Shown here: in pieces, positions 28,518-36,868 of the stretch
How positions within the stretch are numbered: position 1 is the stretch's first letter
How the letters are laid out: every line of letters starts with the position of its first letter
Position numbers and translations under genes: made by a program
Assembly: GCA_963721365.1 (NCBI GenBank)
Contig: CAVRJE010000023.1
Location: forward strand, 248,001 to 312,000
Direction of reading: 5' to 3'
Source: CAIQPS01 sp963721365
GTDB taxonomy: Bacteria > Actinomycetota > Thermoleophilia > RBG-16-64-13
Length of the DNA stretch: 64,000 nt
Notes under the pieces: model-generated
Seen by the model: only the letters and a program-made list of their open reading frames with translations
Database searches by the model: none
What the model was told of the DNA's origin: nothing

Positions 28518-29935
28518 CAGGCCTCCCCCTGGGCGCGCGCGAAGCGGCGCGCCCCATCCACCACCGTCAGCCGCACCCGGCCGGTGAAGGTCTCTCCCAG
28601 GAACGCGCAGTTGCGGCTCTTGCCCCGCAGCGTGGCCGGAGTCACCGTCCAGACCTCGTCGCGGTCTACCACGCACAGGTCGGCAACCGCGCCAACAGCC
28701 AGCCGGGGCGCAGGCAGCCCGAAGACCCGGCAGGGGCCGCTCGACATGGCCTCGACGAGCCGGCCGAGAGACAGCGCACCACTCAGGACCAGGCCGGTGT
28801 GCAGAGCGGCGAACGCGGTCTCCAGCCCCGTGCTGCCGCTCAGCGCTTCCTCCATGGGGACTTCCTTCTCCTGCGGCGCGTGAGGAGCGTGGTCGGTGCC
28901 CACGCAGTCGATAGTGCCGTCCGCGAGGGCGGCGACGAGCGCGTCCCGGTCGGCCGCCGACCGGATGGGCGGGTTCACTTTGAGATTCTGGTCGAAGGCG
29001 GTGAGCCGCTCGTCGGTGAAGAGCAGGTGGAGAGGGGTGGCTTCGGCCGTGACGGGCAAGCCCTCCCGCTTGGCGCCGGCGACCAGGCGCACGCTGTCGG
29101 CCGCCGACAGGTGCTGGAAGTGCACGAGGGGCACGTCTTCGCCCGCCGTCGCCGGGCGCCCCGCGCCCCGCGCCACCGCGAGACGCTCCTCCTCGGCCGC
29201 GGCGTAGCGGATCAGCTCGAGGTCTCGAGCGAGGGGTCCCGATTCGCTTGCCGCCGGTATCCCCCGCAGCCCCAGGCGGGCGCTCCACTTGCCTTCGTGC
29301 ATCACTCCGTCGAGCGAGAGGCTCCTGTTCTCGAGGTGAAGCAGCAGGGGCCGTCCGGTGCCCCGGGCGTAGCGCAGAGCGTGCAGTAAGAGGTCGGCAT
29401 CGGAGACCGGCTTGCCGTCATCCGCGAAGGCAGCCACCCCCGCATCGGCAAGTTCGCGCATCTCGGAGAGCTCCTCGCCCTTCAGGCCCTTGCTCACCGA
29501 TCCCACCTGGCCGATGCGCACTATCGCCTCCTGGGCCGCCTTGGTCAGCACGGAGGAAGCGACGGTACCGGAGTCCACGACCGGGTCGGTGTTCGCCATC
29601 GCGATGACGGCAACATACCCTCCCGCCGCGGCCGCCCGGGAACCTGAGACCAGGTCCTCCTTGTACTCGTAGCCGGGCGTGCGCAGGTGCGCGTGCGGAT
29701 CGACAAAGCCGGGGAAGACCCAGCACCCCGACAGATCGTCGACGACCTCAAGCCCTGGATCTCTGGGCAGATGGTCCCCCATGGCAGCGATCTTCCCCTC
29801 CGCGATCAACAGATCGCCCAGGAAGTCGACCCCTTCGCCGGGATCGAAGAGATGTACCGCGGGAAGGAGGAACCGTTCGGAGGGATACGCTCGGCAGGCA
29901 AGCTTAGGCGGGGAGGGACGTGGACCCATGTCCAT
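28517..29935 (-). CDS. pyrC: Dihydroorotase
   Basis: 472 residues, intact. Motifs of the amidohydrolase are FPGFVDPHAHLRTPGYEYKE (metal His pair), HLENRSLSL, PLVHFQHLSAADSVRLVAGA and DCVGTDHAPHAPQEKEVPME (catalytic Asp). It forms dihydroorotate from carbamoyl-aspartate. The start at 29935 is chosen because GAAAGGAG sits 6 bases before it, and that site lies in the 3' arm of a PyrR-type hairpin. Binding of PyrR would therefore hide the ribosome site. Confidence 0.95.
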   Translation of the reverse strand: MDMGPRPSPPKLACRAYPSERFLLPAVHLFDPGEGVDFLGDLLIAEGKIAAMGDHLPRDPGLEVVDDLSGCWVFPGFVDPHAHLRTPGYEYKEDLVSGSRAAAAGGYVAVIAMANTDPVVDSGTVASSVLTKAAQEAIVRIGQVGSVSKGLKGEELSEMRELADAGVAAFADDGKPVSDADLLLHALRYARGTGRPLLLHLENRSLSLDGVMHEGKWSARLGLRGIPAASESGPLARDLELIRYAAAEEERLAVARGAGRPATAGEDVPLVHFQHLSAADSVRLVAGAKREGLPVTAEATPLHLLFTDERLTAFDQNLKVNPPIRSAADRDALVAALADGTIDCVGTDHAPHAPQEKEVPMEEALSGSTGLETAFAALHTGLVLSGALSLGRLVEAMSSGPCRVFGLPAPRLAVGAVADLCVVDRDEVWTVTPATLRGKSRNCAFLGETFTGRVRLTVVDGARRFARAQGEA

Positions 29936-29943
29936 CCAAAACT

Positions 29944-29973
29944 CCTTTCGGCCTCACTGGGCTCGTTTAAAGG
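29944..29973 (-). promoter_or_regulatory. PyrR-binding RNA hairpin in the pyrC leader
   Basis: The minus-strand RNA reads CCUUU, then a loop region with GCCCAGTGAGGCCGAAAGG, closing AAAGG. The core agrees with the PyrR consensus ARUCCNGNGAGGYUNNNAAR with a few mismatches, and CCUUU pairs with AAAGG below it. The AAAGGAG ribosome site of pyrC is part of the 3' arm. When UMP/UTP are high, PyrR would bind and block translation, as shown for mycobacterial pyr leaders. Confidence 0.8.
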
Positions 29974-30034
29974 CCCGTCTATGGTATCGCGAACGGAAGT
30001 GCGTGTTCCAGTTCCCGGGCCGGGACGAGAGAGA

Positions 30035-30817
30035 TCAGACGCGTGGCCCGGCTCTCCTCCCGTCGATCCAGGAGGGTAGAGATCTCCAGGCGTCGCGCGC
30101 CTGCCGCCTGTGGAGGGCGTAGTCCGGGTCGTGCGCCTGCATGAGAGACCAAAACCGCTTCGAATGGTTCAACTCCCTCGTGTGGCAGAGCTCGTGGATC
30201 AGAACGTGATCGACCAGAACCGGATCGAGGAACAGCAGGCGCAGGTTGAGCGATATCGTCCTACGCGGCGAGCAACTACCCCAGCGCGTGCGCTGGTTCC
30301 GGACCGTCGCCCGCTCGAAGGTGAATCCATGCATGGGCGCCAGTTCTTCCAAGCGCGCTACAAGCGTGTTGCGCCCCCGTCTACGCAGCCACGCGATCAA
30401 AGCCCGGCTGTATGCGTCCTCATCACCCGCAGGTCCGCTGACCACCAGCCGGCCGTCCCCGGCCTCGCGAGCCACCGCTACCCGCCGGATCGGTGCGCCC
30501 GGCCCGCCCGGCTTCGACCGGTATTCCACCTTCCACTCTTCGCCCAGGGCCGGAAGCGCGATGTGGTCGGGCAAAGCTGCAGTCCCGGCTCCGGGCGCAG
30601 GACGCGCCGCCATCCTCGCCCGCGCCCGCTCTATCCAAGACCTTTTGGCCTCCAGGACGGCGGGGATCGCGCGCCGGTCGAAGCGCCGGGGTACGACGAC
30701 GATCAGCTCTCCTCCGCCGGTCACGACGAGCCGCACATGGCGCGCCCGGTCACTTGTGCGCACGGTGAACGCCGGCAGTCCCGTGGCGGCCTCGCCCTCG
30801 GGGATGCCGGTCACCAC
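30035..30817 (-). CDS. YgjP-like (SprT/DUF45) zinc metallopeptidase
   Basis: 260 residues, intact. The C-terminal part has the family signature: RNQRTRWGSCSPRRTISLNL, LFLDPVLVDHVLIHELCHTR (HExxH-type HELCH zinc motif) and NHSKRFWSLMQAHDPDY with the third zinc ligand. The N-terminal half is the usual beta-rich DUF45 region. The protein is a predicted cytosolic metallopeptidase; its substrate is unknown. It lies between osmC (6-base gap) and the PyrR hairpin of pyrC. Confidence 0.88.
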   Translation of the reverse strand: MVTGIPEGEAATGLPAFTVRTSDRARHVRLVVTGGGELIVVVPRRFDRRAIPAVLEAKRSWIERARARMAARPAPGAGTAALPDHIALPALGEEWKVEYRSKPGGPGAPIRRVAVAREAGDGRLVVSGPAGDEDAYSRALIAWLRRRGRNTLVARLEELAPMHGFTFERATVRNQRTRWGSCSPRRTISLNLRLLFLDPVLVDHVLIHELCHTRELNHSKRFWSLMQAHDPDYALHRRQARDAWRSLPSWIDGRRAGPRV

Positions 30818-30823
30818 GGGCCG

Positions 30824-31246
30824 TCAGCCCAACAGCCTGGCATTCAGCACTATCTCGGGAACCGCGGCGAGGGCCTTCGATACCGGGCAGGCCGCTTTGG
30901 CCTGAACGGCGAGTTGCTGGAACTGCGCTTCGTCCACCCCGGAGACCGCGGCCTCACAGTCGAGTTCTATCTTCGTGATGGTCGGCCCCGCCCCCAGGTG
31001 GACCGAGGCGGTGGTGCGCACGCTGTCGGGGGGGTACCCCGCGTCGGTCAGTAGGGCGGCCAGGAACATGGAGAAGCACCCGGCGTGGGCCGCCCCGAGC
31101 AGCTCTTCGGGGTTGGTGCCCGCTCCCTCTTCGAACCGCGACGAGAACGTGTACGGTCCCTCATACAGACCGCTCGCCAGGCGCATCCTCCCGCTTCCCT
31201 CTTTTAGCGTCCCCCGCCAGACCGCTTCGGACTTTCGTACCGGCAT
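30824..31246 (-). CDS. osmC: OsmC-family hydroperoxide reductase
   Basis: 140 residues, intact, from the ATG at 31246 (MPVRKSEAVWRGTLKEGSG). Both catalytic Cys regions are present: GAAHAGCFSMFLAALLTDAG and AVQAKAACPVSKALAAVPEI. This is the OsmC rather than the Ohr branch by the length and PVSKAL end. The enzyme reduces organic hydroperoxides with a thiol (lipoamide) partner. Together with the nearby Sec peroxiredoxin and PFOR, it fits protection of oxygen-sensitive metabolism. Confidence 0.9.
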   Translation of the reverse strand: MPVRKSEAVWRGTLKEGSGRMRLASGLYEGPYTFSSRFEEGAGTNPEELLGAAHAGCFSMFLAALLTDAGYPPDSVRTTASVHLGAGPTITKIELDCEAAVSGVDEAQFQQLAVQAKAACPVSKALAAVPEIVLNARLLG

Positions 31247-31281
31247 GGTGGCACCTCCCGCTGTGGCTCTCCTACACCCGC

Positions 31282-34200
31282 TCACACATCCGAGTCATAG
31301 AGATCAAGAGTCGTCTCAGAACCGTCCACGGCCCCACCGGCAGGCAGGTTGGGCCCGGTGCTTACGGGGGTGACCGTCCGCGCGCCTGTAGCCGCAAGCA
31401 CCTCCCGGTCAATGACGCCGAGGTCGAACGGGGTCTCAATGTCGTACTTCATCTCGGCCTGCTGCCTGAGTATGCCCCACCGCGTCGCGACATGACGCTG
31501 CGCCTTCTGCCACAGCATGTCCGCGGCACCTGGGGCGAACTTCTTGAGCATGTTGTAGCGGTTCTCGGTGGGAACGAAGTCTTCTACCGGAAGGGTCAGA
31601 CCGCGAGAATCGATCTGCAGCGGGTTCTTGCCCTGGGCGGCCAAGCGCGGGTCGAACCGGTAGAGGTTCCACGACCCGGACTGCACGGCCGTCTTCTGGT
31701 GCTCGTAGCCCTTCCTCAGGTCGAACCCCTGGCTGATGCAGTGGCTGTAGGCGATGATGAGCGACGGCCCGTCGTACGACTCGGCCTCCACAAAGGCCCG
31801 CACGGTCTGGGCGTCGGAGTAGCCCATGGCTATCTGGGCCACGTAGATGTTGCCGTAGGTCATGGCGATGGACCCGAGATCCTTCTTGCCGATGGTCTTG
31901 CCCCCGGCGGCAAAGAGGGCGACCGAGCCCATGGGAGTGGCTTTGGAGCACTGGCCCCCGGTGTTGGAATACATCTGCGTGTTGAGGACGAGAAGGTTGA
32001 TGTTCCGCTGGGAAGCGAGGACGTGATCCAGTCCCCCGTAGCCGATGTCAAAGGCCCAGCCGTCTCCGCCGACACCCCAGACGCTCTTGCGGACGAGATA
32101 GTCGGCCACCGAGAGAAGCTGGGCCCATCGAGGTTCGGCCCCGCTCCTGGCCAGGTGGGCCTCCACCCGCCTCTTAAGCTCGGCCACCCGCTCCCGCTGC
32201 CTGGCGATCTCGGCCTCGTCTTCCTGGCGGGAGGCTAGAAGCGCTTCCACGAGCTCCGCCCCCAGGGCGTCCTTGAGTTCGGTGACGAGCTCCCGGGCGA
32301 ACTCGGTCTGCTTGTCGACGGTGAGGCGGAGGCCGTAGCTGAACTCGGCGGCATCCTCGAAGAGGGAGTTGTTCCAGGTGGGACCGCGCCCGCTCTCGTC
32401 CTTGGCATACGGGGTGGTGGGGAGGTTGCCTCCGTAGATGCTGGAGCAGCCGGTGGCGTTGCCGATGAGGAGCCTGTCCCCCACAAGTTGGGTGAGCAGC
32501 TTCACGTAGGGGGTCTCCCCGCAGCCGGCGCAGGCCCCGGAGTATTCGAAGAGGGGACGAAGCAGCTGGCTCCCCTTGACAGTCGCCACCCGCACCTGAG
32601 CGCGGTCGGGGTCGGGAAGCGAAAGGAAGAAGCTGTAGTTCTCGCGCTCCGGGACCCGAAGCGGGAGCTGGAAGGCCATGTGGATGGCTTTCTTCGCAGG
32701 GTCTTCCCTGTCTTTGCCCGGGCAGATCTCCACGCAGGCCCCACAGCCGGTGCAGTCCTCGGGGGCCACCTGGACCGTCCAGAGCTGCCCGGCGTTCTCC
32801 TTGCCCTTGGCAGGCGTGCGACTTGAAGGTCGCCGGGGCGCTCCGGAAAGGAGTGCCGGGTCGTACAGTTTGGTGCGGATGGTCGCGTGCGGGCAGTGAA
32901 GGGAGCACTTGCCGCACTGGATGCAGAGATCGGGCTCCCAGACCGGGATCTCGAGGGCGATGTTCCTCTTCTCCCAGCGGGTGGTGTCGGTGGGCCAGAT
33001 GCCGTCGTCGGGCAAGGCGGACACGGGCAGCAGGTGTCCCAGGCCCGCCATGATGGGCGCCGTCACCTTCTTCAAGAACTCGGGAGCCTCCTCGGGGACG
33101 AGCGGAGGCTTGTGCCACGTGCTGGTTACGATGTCCGGCACGGTGATCTCGTGCAGGTTGGCGATGGCCTGGTCGACGGCGTTGTAGTTCATCTCGATGA
33201 CCTTGTCGCCGCGCTTTCCGTAGGTCTTCTTGATGGCGCCCTTGATGGCGGCGATAGCATCGTCCGGAGGGATGATGCCGGAAAGGTAGAAGAAGCAGGT
33301 CTGCATGATGGTGTTGATGCGCCCGCCCATGCCGGTGTTCTTCGCCACCTCGTAGGCGTTTATGGCGTAGACCTTGAGCCCGAGGTCGATGATGCGGGCC
33401 TGGCTCTCGTAGGGCAGGCGGTCCCACACCTCGTCGGCCGGGTAGGGGGCGTTGAGGAGATAGGTCGCTCCCGGACGGGCGGCAAGGAGGGTCTTGTAGC
33501 GCTCGAGGAAGGACCACACGTGGCAGGCGACGAAGTCGGCCTTGTCCACCAGGTACGCGGAGCGGATGGGCTCCGGACCGAAGCGCAGGTGGCTGACGGT
33601 GAGGACCCCGGCTTTCTTCGAGTCGTAGACGAAGTAGCCCTGGACGTGGTTGTCGGTGTCCTCGCCGATGATCTTGATGGAGTTCTTGTTGGCCCCGATG
33701 GTGCCGTCGGAGCCCAGGCCGTAGAAGAGGGCGCGAAACACATGGGGCTGCTCGCTGTCGAAGCTTGCGTCGGGGGCCAGGCTCGTGTGGGTGAGGTCGT
33801 CTTCGATCCCCAGGGTGAAGTGGTTCTTGGGCGAGGCTTTCACGAGCTCGTCGAACACCGCTTTCACCATCGACGGGGTGAACTCCTTGCTCGATAGCCC
33901 GTAGCGGCCCCCGATGATCCGGCATGAGCGCCCGGCTTCCATGACGGCGTTGACCACATCCAAGTAGAGAGGCTCGCCGGCCGATCCCGGCTCTTTGGTG
34001 CGATCGAGCACGGCCAGGGACTTGACTGTTTCCGGAAGGGCCTCAGCGAAGCGCTCCACGGAGAACGGGCGGTATAGGCGGACCTTGAGTACCCCCACCT
34101 TCTCCCCCGTGGCCACCAGCGTGTCGACGGCCTCGTGCACCGTCTCGCATCCGGAGCCCATGAGGACGATGACGCGCTCGGCATCGGGGGCCCCGTGGTA

Positions 34201-34986
34201 GTCGAAGAGGTGGTAGGCGCGACCGGTCAAGGTCCCCAGGCGGTCCATGTAGTCCTGGACGATCCCGGGGCAGGCGAGGTAGTAGCGGTTGACGCTCTCC
34301 CGGGCTTGGAAGTAGACGTCGGGGTTCTGACTCGTCCCCCGTAGGGTGGGCCTATCCGGGGTCATCGCGCGGGCCTTGTGGGCGAGAACGTGCTCCTCTT
34401 CGATCATGGCCCTCAGCACCTCTTCGCCCATGAGTTCGATCTTCTGCACCTCATGGGAGGTGCGGAAGCCGTCGCAGAAGTGGATGAAGGGGATGCGGGA
34501 CTTGAGGGTAGCGGCGGAGCCGACGAGGGCAAGGTCGTGGGCCTCCTGCACGGAGGCCGAAGCGAGCAGGGCGAAACCGGTCTGCCGGACCGCCATGACG
34601 TCCTGGTGGTCGCCGAAGATGGAGAGTCCTTGAGCCGCGATGGAGCGAGCGGTCACGTGCCAGCAGGTGGGGGTGAGCTCCCCGGCCACCTTGTACATGG
34701 TGGGGATCATGAGCAGGAGCCCCTGCGACGCGGTGAAGGTGCTCGAGAGCGATCCGGCCTGCAGAGCCCCGTGCACGGCCGCGGCGGCCCCCGCTTCGGA
34801 CTGCATCTCCACGACCAGGGGGACGCTCCCCCACAGGTTCTGCTTGCCGGCGGCCGACCAAGCATCGGCGTGCTCGGCGATAGGCGACGACGGGGTGATG
34901 GGGTAGATGGCGATGACTTCGTTGACTTTGTGCGCTACGTGGGCGATCGCCTCGGTGCCGTCGAGAACTGCCACACTGCCTGCCAT
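31282..34986 (-). CDS. nifJ: Pyruvate:ferredoxin (flavodoxin) oxidoreductase
   Basis: 1234 residues, intact, one of the longest clean reading frames here. The homodimer-type enzyme decarboxylates pyruvate to acetyl-CoA, CO2 and reduced ferredoxin. Domain I starts with DGTEAIAHVAHKVNEVIAIY. An 8Fe ferredoxin-like insert has CIQCGKCSLHCPHATIR and CTGCGACVEICPGKD, and the TPP domain has ACAGCGETPYVKLLTQLVGD, ATGCSSIYGGNLPTTPY and GGDGWAFDIGYGGLDHVLA. The ATG at 34986 has GAGAGGGGA before it. A strong promoter and operator lie just upstream. It marks anaerobic or microaerobic capacity. Confidence 0.96.
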   Translation of the reverse strand: MAGSVAVLDGTEAIAHVAHKVNEVIAIYPITPSSPIAEHADAWSAAGKQNLWGSVPLVVEMQSEAGAAAAVHGALQAGSLSSTFTASQGLLLMIPTMYKVAGELTPTCWHVTARSIAAQGLSIFGDHQDVMAVRQTGFALLASASVQEAHDLALVGSAATLKSRIPFIHFCDGFRTSHEVQKIELMGEEVLRAMIEEEHVLAHKARAMTPDRPTLRGTSQNPDVYFQARESVNRYYLACPGIVQDYMDRLGTLTGRAYHLFDYHGAPDAERVIVLMGSGCETVHEAVDTLVATGEKVGVLKVRLYRPFSVERFAEALPETVKSLAVLDRTKEPGSAGEPLYLDVVNAVMEAGRSCRIIGGRYGLSSKEFTPSMVKAVFDELVKASPKNHFTLGIEDDLTHTSLAPDASFDSEQPHVFRALFYGLGSDGTIGANKNSIKIIGEDTDNHVQGYFVYDSKKAGVLTVSHLRFGPEPIRSAYLVDKADFVACHVWSFLERYKTLLAARPGATYLLNAPYPADEVWDRLPYESQARIIDLGLKVYAINAYEVAKNTGMGGRINTIMQTCFFYLSGIIPPDDAIAAIKGAIKKTYGKRGDKVIEMNYNAVDQAIANLHEITVPDIVTSTWHKPPLVPEEAPEFLKKVTAPIMAGLGHLLPVSALPDDGIWPTDTTRWEKRNIALEIPVWEPDLCIQCGKCSLHCPHATIRTKLYDPALLSGAPRRPSSRTPAKGKENAGQLWTVQVAPEDCTGCGACVEICPGKDREDPAKKAIHMAFQLPLRVPERENYSFFLSLPDPDRAQVRVATVKGSQLLRPLFEYSGACAGCGETPYVKLLTQLVGDRLLIGNATGCSSIYGGNLPTTPYAKDESGRGPTWNNSLFEDAAEFSYGLRLTVDKQTEFARELVTELKDALGAELVEALLASRQEDEAEIARQRERVAELKRRVEAHLARSGAEPRWAQLLSVADYLVRKSVWGVGGDGWAFDIGYGGLDHVLASQRNINLLVLNTQMYSNTGGQCSKATPMGSVALFAAGGKTIGKKDLGSIAMTYGNIYVAQIAMGYSDAQTVRAFVEAESYDGPSLIIAYSHCISQGFDLRKGYEHQKTAVQSGSWNLYRFDPRLAAQGKNPLQIDSRGLTLPVEDFVPTENRYNMLKKFAPGAADMLWQKAQRHVATRWGILRQQAEMKYDIETPFDLGVIDREVLAATGARTVTPVSTGPNLPAGGAVDGSETTLDLYDSDV

Positions 34987-35039
34987 GCCGGTCCCCTCTC
35001 GAAGTCGCAACTGTCGGCGCGACCAAGAGTCACGCTCAT

Positions 35040-35066
35040 ATTAGAATATTGACTCTAAATTCTAAT
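35040..35066. promoter_or_regulatory. Palindromic operator over the nifJ promoter
   Basis: ATTAGAAT (35040-35047), an 11-bp spacer and ATTCTAAT (35059-35066) make a perfect 8-bp inverted repeat. It spans the -10 and the spacer and touches the -35, a typical repressor position. The pattern is not that of Rex or FNR; I cannot name the regulator. Confidence 0.65.
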
Positions 35067-35071
35067 GTCAA
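35043..35071 (-). promoter_or_regulatory. Strong sigma70-type promoter of nifJ
   Basis: TTGACA (35066-35071) and TATTCT (35043-35048) on the minus strand are separated by exactly 17 bases. The region is AT-rich in a GC-rich window. The predicted RNA starts near 35036 and gives a leader of about 50 bases before the nifJ ATG. Confidence 0.75.
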
Positions 35072-35098
35072 GCAGTTAGACCATACTCGACGCCAGAG

Positions 35099-36019
35099 CT
35101 AGATGGCCGCCTCCTCACTCAGGCTTCCGGCCAGGCACTGATAGAGGATGGCCATGCGCACGGCCAGTCCCGACTCGACCTGGTGAAGGATGAGCGAGCG
35201 GTCGTCGTCGGCCAGATCGGCGGAAAGCTCCACCCCGCGGTTGATCGGGCCCGGGTGCATCACCCGCTGTTCCGGTTTGAGACGGTAGGGCGAGAGACCC
35301 CATACCCGGCTGTACTCCCGCAGCGAAGGCACCGGCGGCACCTTGCCTTTGGCCCGTTCGAGCTGCATGCGAAGGAGGTAGACGACGTCCACGTCCTCCA
35401 GGGCGTCAAGTTCGTTGTACACCGGCACGTCCCAGTATTCGATCCCCGGCGGTATCAGCGTCGGCGGTCCGACCAGTCGCACGTCGATGCCCATCTTGCG
35501 GAAGCCGAAGAGGTCGGAGCGAGCTACCCGGCTGCGTAAGATGTCGCCCACTATGGCCACTTTCAGCCCCGCCATGTCCCCGTAGACGCGGCGCAGGCTG
35601 TAGAGATCGAGCAGGCACTGCGTGGGATGCTCCCCGGTACCGTCGCCCGCGTTCACGACCGACGCGTTGGTGTAGCGGGTGGCCATGCGCGACGCTCCCA
35701 CCTGGGGGTGCCTCATGACGATGATGTCGGGCCGGTAGCTCTCGAGGGTCAGGATCGTGTCTTTGAGGCTCTCCCCCTTGGAGACGCTCGAGGAGGAGCC
35801 CTTGATGTTGATCACGTCGGCCGACAGCCTCTTGCCGGCGAGTTCGAAGGACGACTGGGTGCGCGTGGACGCCTCCAGGAACACGTTGATGATGGTGCGG
35901 CCGCGCAGCGTCGGGACCTTCTTGATGGGACGGGAGGCTATCTCGAGAAACCCGTCGCTCAGGTTGAACAGATTCTCGATCTCGGCAGCGGTAAGGTCAT
36001 CGATGGAGATGAGGTGCAT
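35099..36019 (-). CDS. pyrB: Aspartate carbamoyltransferase catalytic subunit
   Basis: 306 residues, intact. Carbamoyl-phosphate binding is seen in VFLEASTRTQSSFELAGKRL, followed by GSSSSVSKGESLKDTI (mobile Ser-Lys loop), MRHPQVGASRM, NAGDGTGEHPTQCLLDLYSL and VMHPGPINRGVEL. The usual FxEPSTRTR reads FLEASTRTQ. The ATG at 36019 follows an AAAGGG site that lies in a PyrR-type hairpin. No regulatory pyrI is nearby. It forms carbamoyl-aspartate in pyrimidine synthesis. Confidence 0.96.
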   Translation of the reverse strand: MHLISIDDLTAAEIENLFNLSDGFLEIASRPIKKVPTLRGRTIINVFLEASTRTQSSFELAGKRLSADVINIKGSSSSVSKGESLKDTILTLESYRPDIIVMRHPQVGASRMATRYTNASVVNAGDGTGEHPTQCLLDLYSLRRVYGDMAGLKVAIVGDILRSRVARSDLFGFRKMGIDVRLVGPPTLIPPGIEYWDVPVYNELDALEDVDVVYLLRMQLERAKGKVPPVPSLREYSRVWGLSPYRLKPEQRVMHPGPINRGVELSADLADDDRSLILHQVESGLAVRMAILYQCLAGSLSEEAAI

Positions 36020-36027
36020 TTCGTTAC

Positions 36028-36058
36028 CCTTTCGGCCTCGCTGGACCCGTTTAAAAGG
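36028..36058 (-). promoter_or_regulatory. PyrR-binding RNA hairpin in the pyrB leader
   Basis: On the minus strand, CCUUU pairs with AAAGG around the conserved loop GTCCAGCGAGGCCGAAAGG, which is an almost exact PyrR-binding sequence. The ribosome site AAAGGG of pyrB forms part of the 3' arm, and the ATG is 8 bases further. The same element precedes pyrC. Control by hiding the ribosome site is therefore more likely than attenuation; I see no clear terminator next to it. Confidence 0.85.
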
Positions 36059-36161
36059 TTCGTTTGCTTCCCGATTCTACCGCGCCGGCGGCCGGAACGC
36101 TTGCCACCGGGCCCACGGCCGAAGCGCTCGCCCGGGCGGCGGGCGGAGCGCTGCTCCCGCG

Positions 36162-36785
36162 CTACTCCTCTATGGCCACCTCATCCACCCCGTCCGTCTC
36201 CACCAGGTGAACGACGACATCCTCGTCCCGGCTGGTGGGGACGTTCTTGCCCACGAAATCGGGGCGTATGGGCAGGTCGCGGTGCCCGCGGTCGACAAGT
36301 ACCGCCAGGCGGACCGCCACGGGACGCCCGTAGTCGAAGAGAGCCTCGATGGCCGCGCGGATGGTGCGGCCCGTGTAGAGTACGTCGTCCACGAGCACGA
36401 TGGTCTTGTCGTTGACGTCGAACGGCAGGTCGGTCGAATGGACCCGGGGTTGCTCGTAGTTGCTTCCGGTCCGGGTATCGATATCGTCCCGATAGAAGGT
36501 GATGTCGATGGCGCCCGTCGGGGGCCGCACGCTGTAGAACGACTCGAGCAGGCCGGCCAGCCTGGCCGCCAGCTCCACCCCTCGGCGCTGGATGCCCACC
36601 AGCGCCAGGTTCGCCAGGTCCGGGGATTGCTCCGCGATCTCGTGCGTCATCCGAGCAAGGGTGCGGCTCACCTGGTCCTCGTCGAGCAAGATCTTGGACT
36701 TGCGCACCCGCTCACCGCCCTTGTCCGTCACGGCCCTCACCCAGCCTTTCTCTACATCGCTCCTGGTCGCCGGCGACTCCCGCAC
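36162..36785 (-). CDS. pyrR: PyrR pyrimidine regulator / uracil phosphoribosyltransferase
   Basis: 207 residues, intact. The core begins near residue 27 (VRKSKILLDEDQVSRTLARM) and carries the PRPP motif TIVLVDDVLYTGRTIRAAIE, plus LALVGIQRRGVELAARLA and TFYRDDIDTRTG. PyrR binds UMP/UTP and its RNA hairpins to shut off pyr genes, and also has UPRT activity. The GTG at 36785 has GAGGGGAG before it, but a later GTG would match the usual family start. It precedes pyrB by 142 bases. Confidence 0.94.
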   Translation of the reverse strand: MRESPATRSDVEKGWVRAVTDKGGERVRKSKILLDEDQVSRTLARMTHEIAEQSPDLANLALVGIQRRGVELAARLAGLLESFYSVRPPTGAIDITFYRDDIDTRTGSNYEQPRVHSTDLPFDVNDKTIVLVDDVLYTGRTIRAAIEALFDYGRPVAVRLAVLVDRGHRDLPIRPDFVGKNVPTSRDEDVVVHLVETDGVDEVAIEE

Positions 36786-36800
36786 CGGCGCTCCCCTCGC

Positions 36801-36829
36801 ACGCTACCCGCCCACAGCGGCCGCGTCAA
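36801..36829 (-). promoter_or_regulatory. Likely promoter of pyrR
   Basis: TTGACG (36824-36829) and TAGCGT (36801-36806) are 17 bases apart on the minus strand. The predicted start lies about 10 bases before the GTG at 36785, so the leader is very short. It sits in the 83-base gap after transketolase. Confidence 0.5.
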
Positions 36830-36868
36830 GAACGCGGCGCAGCCCAGTCGGCGACCCAGAGCGTCCGG

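Noticed and set aside
36059..36161. Possible terminator/antiterminator (attenuator) between pyrR and pyrB
   Set aside because: GC-rich inverted stretches exist, but no stem followed by a T run was found; the PyrR hairpin over the ribosome site explains control better.
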